A DNA stretch of 64,000 nt, from positions 7,462,977 through 7,526,976 of the forward strand of contig CM030934.1 in assembly GCA_018136815.1 (NCBI GenBank), given 5' to 3'. The notes beneath the pieces were generated by a model. The model was given only the letters and a program-made list of their open reading frames with translations. It was not told where the DNA came from and did no database searches. Shown here piece by piece: positions 51,541-62,200 of the stretch. Source of the DNA: Isochrysis galbana (lineage: Eukaryota; Haptophyta; Isochrysidales; Isochrysidaceae). Numbering within the stretch: the first letter of the stretch is position 1; every line of letters starts with the position of its first letter. The translations under genes and the position numbers were made by a program.

Positions 51541-54465
51541 AACGGAGCGGATCAGTTGTCCAAAGTTAACTCCTCCCTGGCGTGTGGTGCCGACTTGGTG
51601 TCGGAGATCCCATTTTCGAGATGGACACTTGATGATTCGGCCACGTTCGGCGATGCTATTGCAAAGCGCCTGCGGAATGCAGCCTTCTTGCGGGGCGTTG
51701 ACCTGTTCGACAACGAGAACTTCGGGATCTCGGAGGCGGAGGCGGCAGCCATGGATCCACAACAGCGCTTGCTCTTGGAAAAAGGCCACGCGGCCTTGCA
51801 AGCCTCGCAGCACCTAGACGAACTAGAAAAGGAGATAGGGGTGTTTGTGGCGATCGCCGCTATCTCAAATGACTTTGCGAATCTGCTCAAAGAATCGCCG
51901 ACGGCAACGAGCGTGTACGCGGCGACGGGAGGGTCGCACTCGATCGCATCCGGCCGTATTTCCTTCGCCCTCGGACTTACGGGACCATGCGTGTCCTATG
52001 ACACTGCGTGCTCGGCGAATCTTGTCGCGTGTCATGCAGCCATGTGTGCGCATTCGCTTAGGGAATGCGCTGCTGCCTTGGCAACGGGTGTGTTTGTCAT
52101 GCTAGCCCCCGGCACGAGTAATGCGTTTGCTGTCGCCGGTATGCTCTCCACCTTGGGCCGCTGCCATACGTTCGACTCCCGCGCTGACGGCTATGCTCGG
52201 GGCGAGGCGTGTTCGGCCATCGTTATGTCGTCGAGAGGTGGCGATGCCGACGTTATTCTTGGGCTCGAGGGCAGCTCGGTGCGGCAGGACGGGCGGAGTG
52301 CAAGCTTGACCGCGCCCAACGGCCAGGCCCAGATAATGATGTTGACAGCCGCCTTGGCCGCCGCGGGTCTCCGCCGTGATCACGGCCACACGACTAGCTG
52401 GGAGGCTCACGGCACTGGCACGGCTCTCGGTGATCCCATCGAGGTGCGATCGCTCTTGGCTGCCACATGGGCTGACGTCTCTGAGAATGCCTTCGCCATT
52501 CGCGGCGTCAAAGCAAACTGCGGGCATGGCGAACCTGCAGCCGGTGGCTCAGGCCTCATTGGCCTGCTAGAAGGGCTTCGGCAGTGCACGACACCACCAA
52601 ATGCGCAGCTTCATGTTCTGAATACGCACGTCAAGTCCGCGCTGACTGCACATCGCGCGCTTTTCCCTATGCACGCGACTGCGCATACCGATTTCGTTGG
52701 CGGTTCCGGAGTCGACTACGCCGGGGTCTCCTCCTTTGGTTACAGCGGCACCATCGCCTGCGTGGTAGTCGGCGTGGGCAGTGGGTCGAAAGCTGCCAGC
52801 CCGGAAGTGAACAGTCACGCGGCCGAGCTTCGTCCCAAACGGCGTCGGTTCGAGGTGAGGAAGGTGCCTCATCCGTTGTGCGCGGTCTGTGAGAGTTCCG
52901 AGCAAGGCGTGCTATCACGCTGCGTGATCGACGCTGCGTTGATGGCCGTGGTGTCCGACCACATCGTCGCTGGACGCGTGTTGTTCCCCGTGGCTGGCTA
53001 CTTAGAGCTGGGCCGAGCCTGTGCGACAAATTTTCTCGGTGGAGGGCGAGGACCTCGCGTGACGTTGGAGTGTCTCTCTTTCTTGCAACCCCTTGTACTC
53101 GACGGGCGCTGCTCGTTTGTCGAGTGCAACGTTGATGGACAATCCAGTTACCTCGAGGTAACAAGTGTTCATCTAGAGGGATCTCGCACGACGCATTGCG
53201 CTGGGTCGATGCGCCCTTCGGGAGCGGTGGAAGCTTCATTGGATCTCGCATCGATCTTCGAAGTGTGCTCGAGGCCTTTCTCGCCGGCCAAGGTATATGA
53301 GTGGCTGAGGTCAGCACACTTGGAGTATGGCGAGGAATATCGAAGAATCGAGATGATATGCGCGCCTTTTGCGTCGTCCGATATTGCACTAGGGCGGCTA
53401 CGCCGGCGCCACTGGCTTGCCGGTACTTTGGTTCACCCTGCGGATCTTGAGGGTGCTTTGCAGATGATTCACATCCTAGCCGGAGATGGCGGTGAACAGC
53501 CGCGTTTGCCGTTTGCAGTTGGCAATGCCACGCTCGATCGATGCATCGGCTTGGTGTGGGCAGCAGTCGCAGCAAATGGGAATGCGTCATCGATGCTCAG
53601 GATGCAGCCTGCGAGGTGCAGCTCCTCTTCGGGAGTGCATGTTCAAGGCCTTGAGAGCCGCCGTGTCGCACGCTCGACGACTATCTGCCTTTCGGCGGGT
53701 GCATCCACAATGTATTGTATCTCATGGCGTGACATCGACCCCGCGGTGGCGCCGTTCTCCTCCGATCCATTGCTCGACCTCGTCGCTCCCTCACCTCTCT
53801 GTGCGAGTGCGGAGGAGGCGCTCATTTTGGCGGAGCGGCCGACGCTGCCACCCGGCGACGGCTCGCTGGTCTCTCTGACTCTACACCGCGACACCCGCGT
53901 CGCGGTGCTCGAACTGAATGACCCGGAGCACTTCAACGCGCTCAGCGGTGAGATGGCAGCCGATATGCTGCGGGCCGTGCTGTGGCTCCGTGCGCAGCCG
54001 GCTTCGACGGTCGGCTCAGTGGTCGTGCAGGGCAGAGGGCCGCACTTCTGCCCTGGTGGCAACCTGTACAAGTTGCGGCGTGGCAGCTCGGGGAGGATGA
54101 CGGAGTCGGCCAGGAGCTCCGTGGACTTATTCGCTGGTTTCGTCGCTCTGCGAACCCTGTCTGTTCCTGTCGTGAGCGCGGTGCACGGCACTGTGCTCGG
54201 AGGCGGGCTCGCAATTGCCTTGCTCACCGACTGTGTAGTAGCGTCAAAAGACGCCACCTTCCAGCACGGCGAGCTCACGCGGGGTCTGACACCCGCGGGT
54301 CTGCTGACTCGGAGCCTTGCTGAGGCCGTCGGTCCCGTCGCGGCGCCTCCACATTCGAGCGGATGCTGCCCGTGTACCGTCAGTGCCGGCACGCTCTCCA
54401 CACGCTCTCAGTCAACATCGAGCCCTTCTCGGGCATTGAGAGTGGGCATGAGCGAGCCATCTTGA
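51541..54465 (+). CDS. PKS module: ketosynthase, dehydratase, ECH start
   Basis: One open frame. KS (about 51550-52800): DPQQRLLLE, active-site YDTACSAN, EAHGTGTALGDP and ANCGHGEPAAG, so Cys-His-His are intact. No acyltransferase follows. DH (about 52940-53560) has the HxxxGxxxxP motif in DHIVAGRVLFP, but the second catalytic site reads HPADLEGALQ with Glu where Asp is usual. From 53710 a crotonase-fold ECH domain begins: LELNDPEHFNALSG, RGPHFCPGGNLY, AVHGTVLGGGLAIALLTDCV. At 54344 the domain is cut by a junction to unrelated PKS sequence in another frame and the ORF ends at 54465. The bases 53710-54344 recur exactly at 56241-56875, where the ECH domain is complete. Confidence 0.9.
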   Translation, partial: NGADQLSKVNSSLACGADLVSEIPFSRWTLDDSATFGDAIAKRLRNAAFLRGVDLFDNENFGISEAEAAAMDPQQRLLLEKGHAALQASQHLDELEKEIGVFVAIAAISNDFANLLKESPTATSVYAATGGSHSIASGRISFALGLTGPCVSYDTACSANLVACHAAMCAHSLRECAAALATGVFVMLAPGTSNAFAVAGMLSTLGRCHTFDSRADGYARGEACSAIVMSSRGGDADVILGLEGSSVRQDGRSASLTAPNGQAQIMMLTAALAAAGLRRDHGHTTSWEAHGTGTALGDPIEVRSLLAATWADVSENAFAIRGVKANCGHGEPAAGGSGLIGLLEGLRQCTTPPNAQLHVLNTHVKSALTAHRALFPMHATAHTDFVGGSGVDYAGVSSFGYSGTIACVVVGVGSGSKAASPEVNSHAAELRPKRRRFEVRKVPHPLCAVCESSEQGVLSRCVIDAALMAVVSDHIVAGRVLFPVAGYLELGRACATNFLGGGRGPRVTLECLSFLQPLVLDGRCSFVECNVDGQSSYLEVTSVHLEGSRTTHCAGSMRPSGAVEASLDLASIFEVCSRPFSPAKVYEWLRSAHLEYGEEYRRIEMICAPFASSDIALGRLRRRHWLAGTLVHPADLEGALQMIHILAGDGGEQPRLPFAVGNATLDRCIGLVWAAVAANGNASSMLRMQPARCSSSSGVHVQGLESRRVARSTTICLSAGASTMYCISWRDIDPAVAPFSSDPLLDLVAPSPLCASAEEALILAERPTLPPGDGSLVSLTLHRDTRVAVLELNDPEHFNALSGEMAADMLRAVLWLRAQPASTVGSVVVQGRGPHFCPGGNLYKLRRGSSGRMTESARSSVDLFAGFVALRTLSVPVVSAVHGTVLGGGLAIALLTDCVVASKDATFQHGELTRGLTPAGLLTRSLAEAVGPVAAPPHSSGCCPCTVSAGTLSTRSQSTSSPSRALRVGMSEPS

Positions 54466-56240
54466 TGGCGCTATCCTCTGACCGTTGGCCCACGTGGTGC
54501 GAGATGTTCCCAGGCGTGACGGAGGACGCGCTCGCGCCGTACGGCCCTGTTTTGTCGATGCGCCTGGCCGGCAAACACATTGATGTCGTGACGCGGTGCA
54601 TCGGAAACCGCGAGCCCATCTTCACTGACGCGCTTGAAGGCTTCTTGGGATGCGATTCGCCCTCGACCTGGTGGGAGACGGAGCAGGGTGCTTCGAAGGG
54701 GCTGCTGGAGACGAGCCCACTCGTCCTTGGCGCTCGCGCGAATTATACGGCACGAGGGCTACCAAGCTCAGCAGACCTTCGGCGCAACCACGCCGATGGG
54801 CTTGGAATGAGCCTTGCGTTGGCTCGCGCATCTGCTCTGTCCACGTTGCCGGCGATGGAGGGCGCGCTGCAGCTAGCGCGTCTGCAGTTGGCCCGTCGTC
54901 CCTACCCGTTGTGGGTTCTGAATGCTGGCGCCCAGCCATGTAGCCCCGCTTCCGTCTCGCGTCCCACATTTGGAGGCCTGCTCGGCCTCTTGCGCACGGT
55001 ACACGCTGAGGCTGCAAGCGCCGCTGCTTGGCACCTAGACTGCTGCGGCGATCGTCTGCCTGAGTCGTTGGCGGTTGCGTCGTCTTCGCCTGCATCGGAG
55101 CCGGAGCTGTGCTTCGCCGGCCAGTCTGCGAGGGTGCCAAGGTTGGACCGTCTTGGCTCGACTGGTTCGCAAGCGCCGGCGGTCGACGGTGTGCATCTCA
55201 TCTCTGGCGGCACGGGCGGCCTCGGCCTGCTCACGGGTAAGTGGCTCGGCCGCCAAGGTGCGGCGAGGGTCGCGCTGGCCTCCCGGAGTGGTCGCGTCGC
55301 GCAGGCGAGCAGATCCTTGATCGACCAAGCGGAACGTCTCCGATTATTGGCGTGTGCATGCGACGTAGCAGAGGTGCGATCCTTAGAACGCTCAGAGTCC
55401 GTTGCTGCGCTATCTTGCGGCATCGGCATGATTTTCTCGCAGGTCGTGTCCCTTTCGTTCGCTAACGCAGGAATGTTGTCGACTCGAGGCCGCTGCCACA
55501 CATTCGACGCTCGCGCCGATGGGTATGTTCGTGGCGAGGGCTGCTACTCGATGCTGCTACGGAGTGCCGACGACGTCGAGAAGGCTGTGTTCGAGGGCGC
55601 GGCCGTGCAGCAGGATGGAAAGTCAGCGTCACTCACCGCTCCCAACGGCCAAGCCCAGCGGCAGCTCATCCGCGCGGCGCTTGCCGACGCATCGCTGCTC
55701 GAGTCCGACTTGTTCGGCTACGAGGCTCACGGGACTGGGACCCCTCTCGGCGACCCGGTTGAAATTCGAGCCCTCGAAGCGTCCGTTCTAGTCCGCCGCG
55801 GTGGTGGTAGGCCGCTGGCTATCGGTTCGAGCAAAGCGAATTGGGGCCACGCGGAAGCCGCCGCAGGAGCCTGTGGCTTGGTTTGTCTCGGACTACGTCT
55901 CATGGCGGAGCAGGCACCTCCCAATGCGCAGCTCCGCATCATGAACGTGCACGTGGTCGAGACGATCGCCGGGTCACCTGGGGTGATGCCAGTGCAACTG
56001 CTTTCGCTAGCATCCCGGCAGACTCCCCGTCACGCGGGAAGCGTGTCGTCGTTCGGCTTGAATGGAACCATTGCACATGGTGTGATGAGCCGCAGCTGGC
56101 GAGACGTGAAGGTTGCGGACCTGACGGCACGATTCGCCTCGACTGCACCCGAGTTCCATCGCCGACGCTTTGCGTGGTCTCACGGGGCGCGTCGCCGAGC
56201 GCGTCCGACGGCCAGCTCTCCTACGTTTGCAGCATCGAAG
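53710..56240 (+). repeat. 2,531-bp mosaic duplication inside the PKS
   Basis: The segment consists of three blocks each identical or nearly so to downstream PKS sequence: 53710-54344 equals 56241-56875 (ECH), 54345-55376 equals 58599-59630 (hydrolase end and KR start) and 55375-56155 equals 61063-61843 (KS C-terminal half). Relative to the downstream version two stretches (1,723 and 1,432 bases) are missing. The final 85 bases (56156-56240) are unlike the matched region. The first junction changes frame, the second keeps it. The result is half a KR joined to half a KS, which cannot fold as either domain. Confidence 0.92.
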
Positions 56241-59200
56241 ATGTATTGTATCTCATGGCGTGACATCGACCCCGCGGTGGCGCCGTTCTCCTCCGATCCA
56301 TTGCTCGACCTCGTCGCTCCCTCACCTCTCTGTGCGAGTGCGGAGGAGGCGCTCATTTTGGCGGAGCGGCCGACGCTGCCACCCGGCGACGGCTCGCTGG
56401 TCTCTCTGACTCTACACCGCGACACCCGCGTCGCGGTGCTCGAACTGAATGACCCGGAGCACTTCAACGCGCTCAGCGGTGAGATGGCAGCCGATATGCT
56501 GCGGGCCGTGCTGTGGCTCCGTGCGCAGCCGGCTTCGACGGTCGGCTCAGTGGTCGTGCAGGGCAGAGGGCCGCACTTCTGCCCTGGTGGCAACCTGTAC
56601 AAGTTGCGGCGTGGCAGCTCGGGGAGGATGACGGAGTCGGCCAGGAGCTCCGTGGACTTATTCGCTGGTTTCGTCGCTCTGCGAACCCTGTCTGTTCCTG
56701 TCGTGAGCGCGGTGCACGGCACTGTGCTCGGAGGCGGGCTCGCAATTGCCTTGCTCACCGACTGTGTAGTAGCGTCAAAAGACGCCACCTTCCAGCACGG
56801 CGAGCTCACGCGGGGTCTGACACCCGCGGGTCTGCTGACTCGGAGCCTTGCTGAGGCCGTCGGTCCCGTCGCGGCCATGAGGCTCTACTTGCGCGACGAG
56901 GAAGTCGGGACGGGAGAGGCGCTTTCCCTCGGGCTTGTGCAGCACGTTTGCGACACGCCAGAGCAAGCACAGGCGATGGCGTCAGCGCTAGCCGCAGGCG
57001 CTGTTGCCGCGCGCGAGGTGGGCGTGCGTGCTCTTTCGTTGTCGGAGCGCCGCATTCTCGCGTCGGAGGCTTGGTCGCAAGCCAAGTCTGCGGCGGGCGC
57101 CCGCCGCGCTCCAGTGGCTGTCAGCCCTTCGCGACCGAATCTCGTGTGGACGTCGCTGCCTGCGGTGGATGACGCGGCCAAGTCGGTGCCCCCGATTCGC
57201 GTCGCCTGTGACGACGATTCGGGCGTGAGTGCAATCGAGTTCTCTTGCGCTCAATGCGCAGCTGTCGTAGCAGCACAGCTCGAAGCCGCGTTCGAGGCGA
57301 TACGCAACCGGACCCACCGCGTGCTTGCGCTCGTCTTGTGCAGTGCAACCTGGCAAGACGTGGAGACCGCGAGCATCGAGGAGCTCTTGTCTGTCCTCAC
57401 AAGGTTGCGATCCCTGCGCATCCCGCTCATCAGCGTGGTGCATGGCAGCGTGTGCGGGCTCGGCTTGCTGGCTTGCGAGGCCTGCGACTACAGGATTGGG
57501 GACGGATCGAGCACCGCGGCGGCAGCTCACCTGATTCACGAGGCCGCGCCCAACCTTGATGCGGCCTGGGAGCGTGCCCTTGAGTTTGCGGCGTGGCTCG
57601 CAGCGCAGCCGTCTGTTGGGCTTGCAGGCACTCTGGAGTTGATGCGCCTCCCGTTGCAGGGCGCAGGGATGATTTCTAGTCCACGCCAAGCGCTGCGAAA
57701 CGCATTGCGACCGCCACTTCCTGCGCGTGCCGCGCGGGTATCCTCTGTCGTCGACAAGATATCGTATGCCGTGGCGGCTAGCGCTTGGACCCCTGGCGTA
57801 GAAGCTCGTGATGCCACCGACGAGCCGTGCGCGGAGCCGGGCTCGCTCGCTAAGCGAATGTGCGCCAAGCTGTCCGCCAGCTCCGAGTGTACGCCGCTGG
57901 ATGCCCTGGTGGACGCATGGGACGAGGAGGAGGAATCGCGCGGTCTGACCGAGAGCACTGGTGCGCCCCCGCGCGCCGTCGAGAGACGGGTCGAACCGTC
58001 TATCGTCGACCCGGCACATCCATCTTTGCTGTTGCTGCGGAAGGCGGAGAACTCCAAGATTGAGCAAGCTCCGCTGGTCATCGCACACGGGCTGCTCGGA
58101 GACCACCGCGGCTTCGGCAACCTGTGGGGCACTGCGCTGGCTCATAGCGACGTTTACGCCCTAAGGCATCGCGGCCTGGACGGTTCCGCCGCTTTCCCTC
58201 TCGACGAGCATGGGTCGGCGGCCATGGTCGGCGAGTATGCTACCGCGCTGCTTGCATGTTTCGGGGAGAAGCCGTTCGACGTGATCGGTGCATCATTTGG
58301 CGCAGCACTTGCTTTTCACGTCGCGCGCGCTGCGGGCGAGCTCGGCGCGCAGCCTCGTCGGATCGTGCTTGTCGACCCGCCGCCGGCAGTGCCAAGGGAT
58401 CTGCCGGTGCCGCAGATGCTCTCGGAGCTCCGGTTGGCGGCAATGGGTGTGCTGCTGATTCATCTGCGGATCGAGATGGGGGCCGATGTGTGGACGCGCT
58501 TCCCTCAACTCACGACGTTGCCAGAGGAGGCGCTCGGCTGCTTCGTGGCAGCCCAGTGCCTACCTCGAGGCGCATCACACGCCGAGGTATTGGAGCTTGC
58601 CTCCACATTCGAGCGGATGCTGCCCGTGTACCGTCAGTGCCGGCACGCTCTCCACACGCTCTCAGTCAACATCGAGCCCTTCTCGGGCATTGAGAGTGGG
58701 CATGAGCGAGCCATCTTGATGGCGCTATCCTCTGACCGTTGGCCCACGTGGTGCGAGATGTTCCCAGGCGTGACGGAGGACGCGCTCGCGCCGTACGGCC
58801 CTGTTTTGTCGATGCGCCTGGCCGGCAAACACATTGATGTCGTGACGCGGTGCATCGGAAACCGCGAGCCCATCTTCACTGACGCGCTTGAAGGCTTCTT
58901 GGGATGCGATTCGCCCTCGACCTGGTGGGAGACGGAGCAGGGTGCTTCGAAGGGGCTGCTGGAGACGAGCCCACTCGTCCTTGGCGCTCGCGCGAATTAT
59001 ACGGCACGAGGGCTACCAAGCTCAGCAGACCTTCGGCGCAACCACGCCGATGGGCTTGGAATGAGCCTTGCGTTGGCTCGCGCATCTGCTCTGTCCACGT
59101 TGCCGGCGATGGAGGGCGCGCTGCAGCTAGCGCGTCTGCAGTTGGCCCGTCGTCCCTACCCGTTGTGGGTTCTGAATGCTGGCGCCCAGCCATGTAGCCC

Positions 59201-62200
59201 CGCTTCCGTCTCGCGTCCCACATTTGGAGGCCTGCTCGGCCTCTTGCGCACGGTACACGCTGAGGCTGCAAGCGCCGCTGCTTGGCACCTAGACTGCTGC
59301 GGCGATCGTCTGCCTGAGTCGTTGGCGGTTGCGTCGTCTTCGCCTGCATCGGAGCCGGAGCTGTGCTTCGCCGGCCAGTCTGCGAGGGTGCCAAGGTTGG
59401 ACCGTCTTGGCTCGACTGGTTCGCAAGCGCCGGCGGTCGACGGTGTGCATCTCATCTCTGGCGGCACGGGCGGCCTCGGCCTGCTCACGGGTAAGTGGCT
59501 CGGCCGCCAAGGTGCGGCGAGGGTCGCGCTGGCCTCCCGGAGTGGTCGCGTCGCGCAGGCGAGCAGATCCTTGATCGACCAAGCGGAACGTCTCCGATTA
59601 TTGGCGTGTGCATGCGACGTAGCAGAGGTGTCTGACACGCGCCTTCTGCTCTCGTGTGTGGCTGGGTCTGGCGGCTCGGAGCTGAGGGGCGTGTGGCACG
59701 CAGCGGGTGTGCTCGCCGACTGTCTGATGCCCTCGCAAAGCGCTCTATCTTTCAGACGGGTGTTCGCGCCGAAAGCGCTCGGTGCTTGGAATCTCGAGCA
59801 TGGATGCGCGCTGGCGCCGCTTGACGCGTGTGTGCTCTTCTCCTCAGTCGCTGCGTTGCTCGGAGGGAGTGGGCAAGCCAACTACTCCGCGGCCAATTGC
59901 ACACTCGATGCGACAAGTTGCCATCGACGGCTGGCGGGACGGAATGGATCATCGGTGCAGTGGGGTCCTTGGGCCGACGTCGGGATGGCGGCGGAGGCCT
60001 CGATCGGCGCACTCTTGCGCAGCTACGGGTTTGGCATGATTACGATGGCCGATGGCGCGCACGCGCTGGGAGCGTCACTTTCACCGCGGACGCCGATGGT
60101 TCATGCGATGATGATCATTGAGTGGGATGTCTTCTCCACACAATTTGTTCATGCGTCGCGTCTTCTGTCCAACTTCACCATCGAAGCACAACGGACGGAA
60201 AACAGCCATGAGGCGCATGTTGTTGTCCCTCGCGCTGTCGTCATCTCCCTCGACGAGGTGTTGGAAGTGGCCCGCTCGACCATCGGCTCGTCTTCATCGT
60301 ACATCGATGCCGACGTGCCGTTGATGGAGTCCGGCCTCGACTCGCTAGGTGTGGTTGAATTGAGGAGCCGGCTTCAAGCTCTTGTCGGTGACGCAGTTCT
60401 TCTTCCAGCGACCTTGGTCTTTGAGCAGCCAACTGCGCGCGCGATTGCTAGTCTTTTCGATGTTGCTCAAGAGGACCCCGCCGACATGCCCACTCCCGGC
60501 TTGGTGCGGAAGACTGACATCGCAGTGCAGGTTGCTGCAATGGCTGTCCATGGTCCTCGCGGAGCACACGACACCTCACTGCTGTGGCAGACGCTGTCCA
60601 CGGGGCAAGACTGCATCACTTCTATCGACGCGTCGCGTTGGGGAGTCGAGGAGGCGGTTTTGTCCGAGTTGGCGCCTGGCGTTTCGCACATTCGACACGG
60701 CGGCTTCATGCGCGATGCGGACTTGTTCGACAACGCATTCTTCTTCGTGTCGCCAGCCGAGGCGGCCATCATGGACCCAATGCAGCGCATTTTGCTTGAG
60801 AGGGGCTATGAAGCACTGCATGGGAGCGGCTACACGAGGGGCGACTTGGTCGGCTTGCCGATGGGCGTCTTTGTTGGCATATGGGCTTCAGAGTATAGCG
60901 AGGTCATGTCGCGGAATGGTCATTTGACGAGTGGCTACGCTCCCACGGCCTTAGGTTGCTCAATGGCTGCTGGCCGCCTTTCGTTCGCCCTGGGGTTGCA
61001 GGGCCCTTGCCTCAGTATCGACACCGCATGCTCGAGCGGACTCGTAGCTGCTCACACAAGCCTGCGATCCTTAGAACGCTCAGAGTCCGTTGCTGCGCTA
61101 TCTTGCGGCATCGGCATGATTTTCTCGCAGGTCGTGTCCCTTTCGTTCGCTAACGCAGGAATGTTGTCGACTCGAGGCCGCTGCCACACATTCGACGCTC
61201 GCGCCGATGGGTATGTTCGTGGCGAGGGCTGCTACTCGATGCTGCTACGGAGTGCCGACGACGTCGAGAAGGCTGTGTTCGAGGGCGCGGCCGTGCAGCA
61301 GGATGGAAAGTCAGCGTCACTCACCGCTCCCAACGGCCAAGCCCAGCGGCAGCTCATCCGCGCGGCGCTTGCCGACGCATCGCTGCTCGAGTCCGACTTG
61401 TTCGGCTACGAGGCTCACGGGACTGGGACCCCTCTCGGCGACCCGGTTGAAATTCGAGCCCTCGAAGCGTCCGTTCTAGTCCGCCGCGGTGGTGGTAGGC
61501 CGCTGGCTATCGGTTCGAGCAAAGCGAATTGGGGCCACGCGGAAGCCGCCGCAGGAGCCTGTGGCTTGGTTTGTCTCGGACTACGTCTCATGGCGGAGCA
61601 GGCACCTCCCAATGCGCAGCTCCGCATCATGAACGTGCACGTGGTCGAGACGATCGCCGGGTCACCTGGGGTGATGCCAGTGCAACTGCTTTCGCTAGCA
61701 TCCCGGCAGACTCCCCGTCACGCGGGAAGCGTGTCGTCGTTCGGCTTGAATGGAACCATTGCACATGGTGTGATGAGCCGCAGCTGGCGAGACGTGAAGG
61801 TTGCGGACCTGACGGCACGATTCGCCTCGACTGCACCCGAGTTGCATCGCTGGCGTTTCACTTGGTCGGAGAGCGCGCATCCCTTTGCACTACAGCTGTT
61901 GAGCGAAAGCAAGAGCCGTCGTTACGCTTCTCCCGCGTTTGGTTCGCTCCGTGATATTGTTATTGACCACGTGCTGCACGGCCGTGTCGTGTTCCCGGCT
62001 GCTGGCTTTTTTGAGATGGTGCGAGCTGCGCTTCAGTCGTTTGCACTTCAACGTCGCGTTTGTTTTTTGCAGCTTTTGACACTTGACGACGCTACACCTT
62101 CCACAATCGTCATTTGCGAGGTATTCGTTGCCGACCGCTTTGAGGTGCGATCAGAGGGAGAGATACCGGGCTCAAGCACCGGCACTACCCACTGTGCGGG

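Noticed and set aside
53710-56240. Reading the missing 1,723- and 1,432-base stretches as introns of a retrocopy
   Set aside because: The missing stretches are coding, keep open frames, and do not have GT-AG ends.
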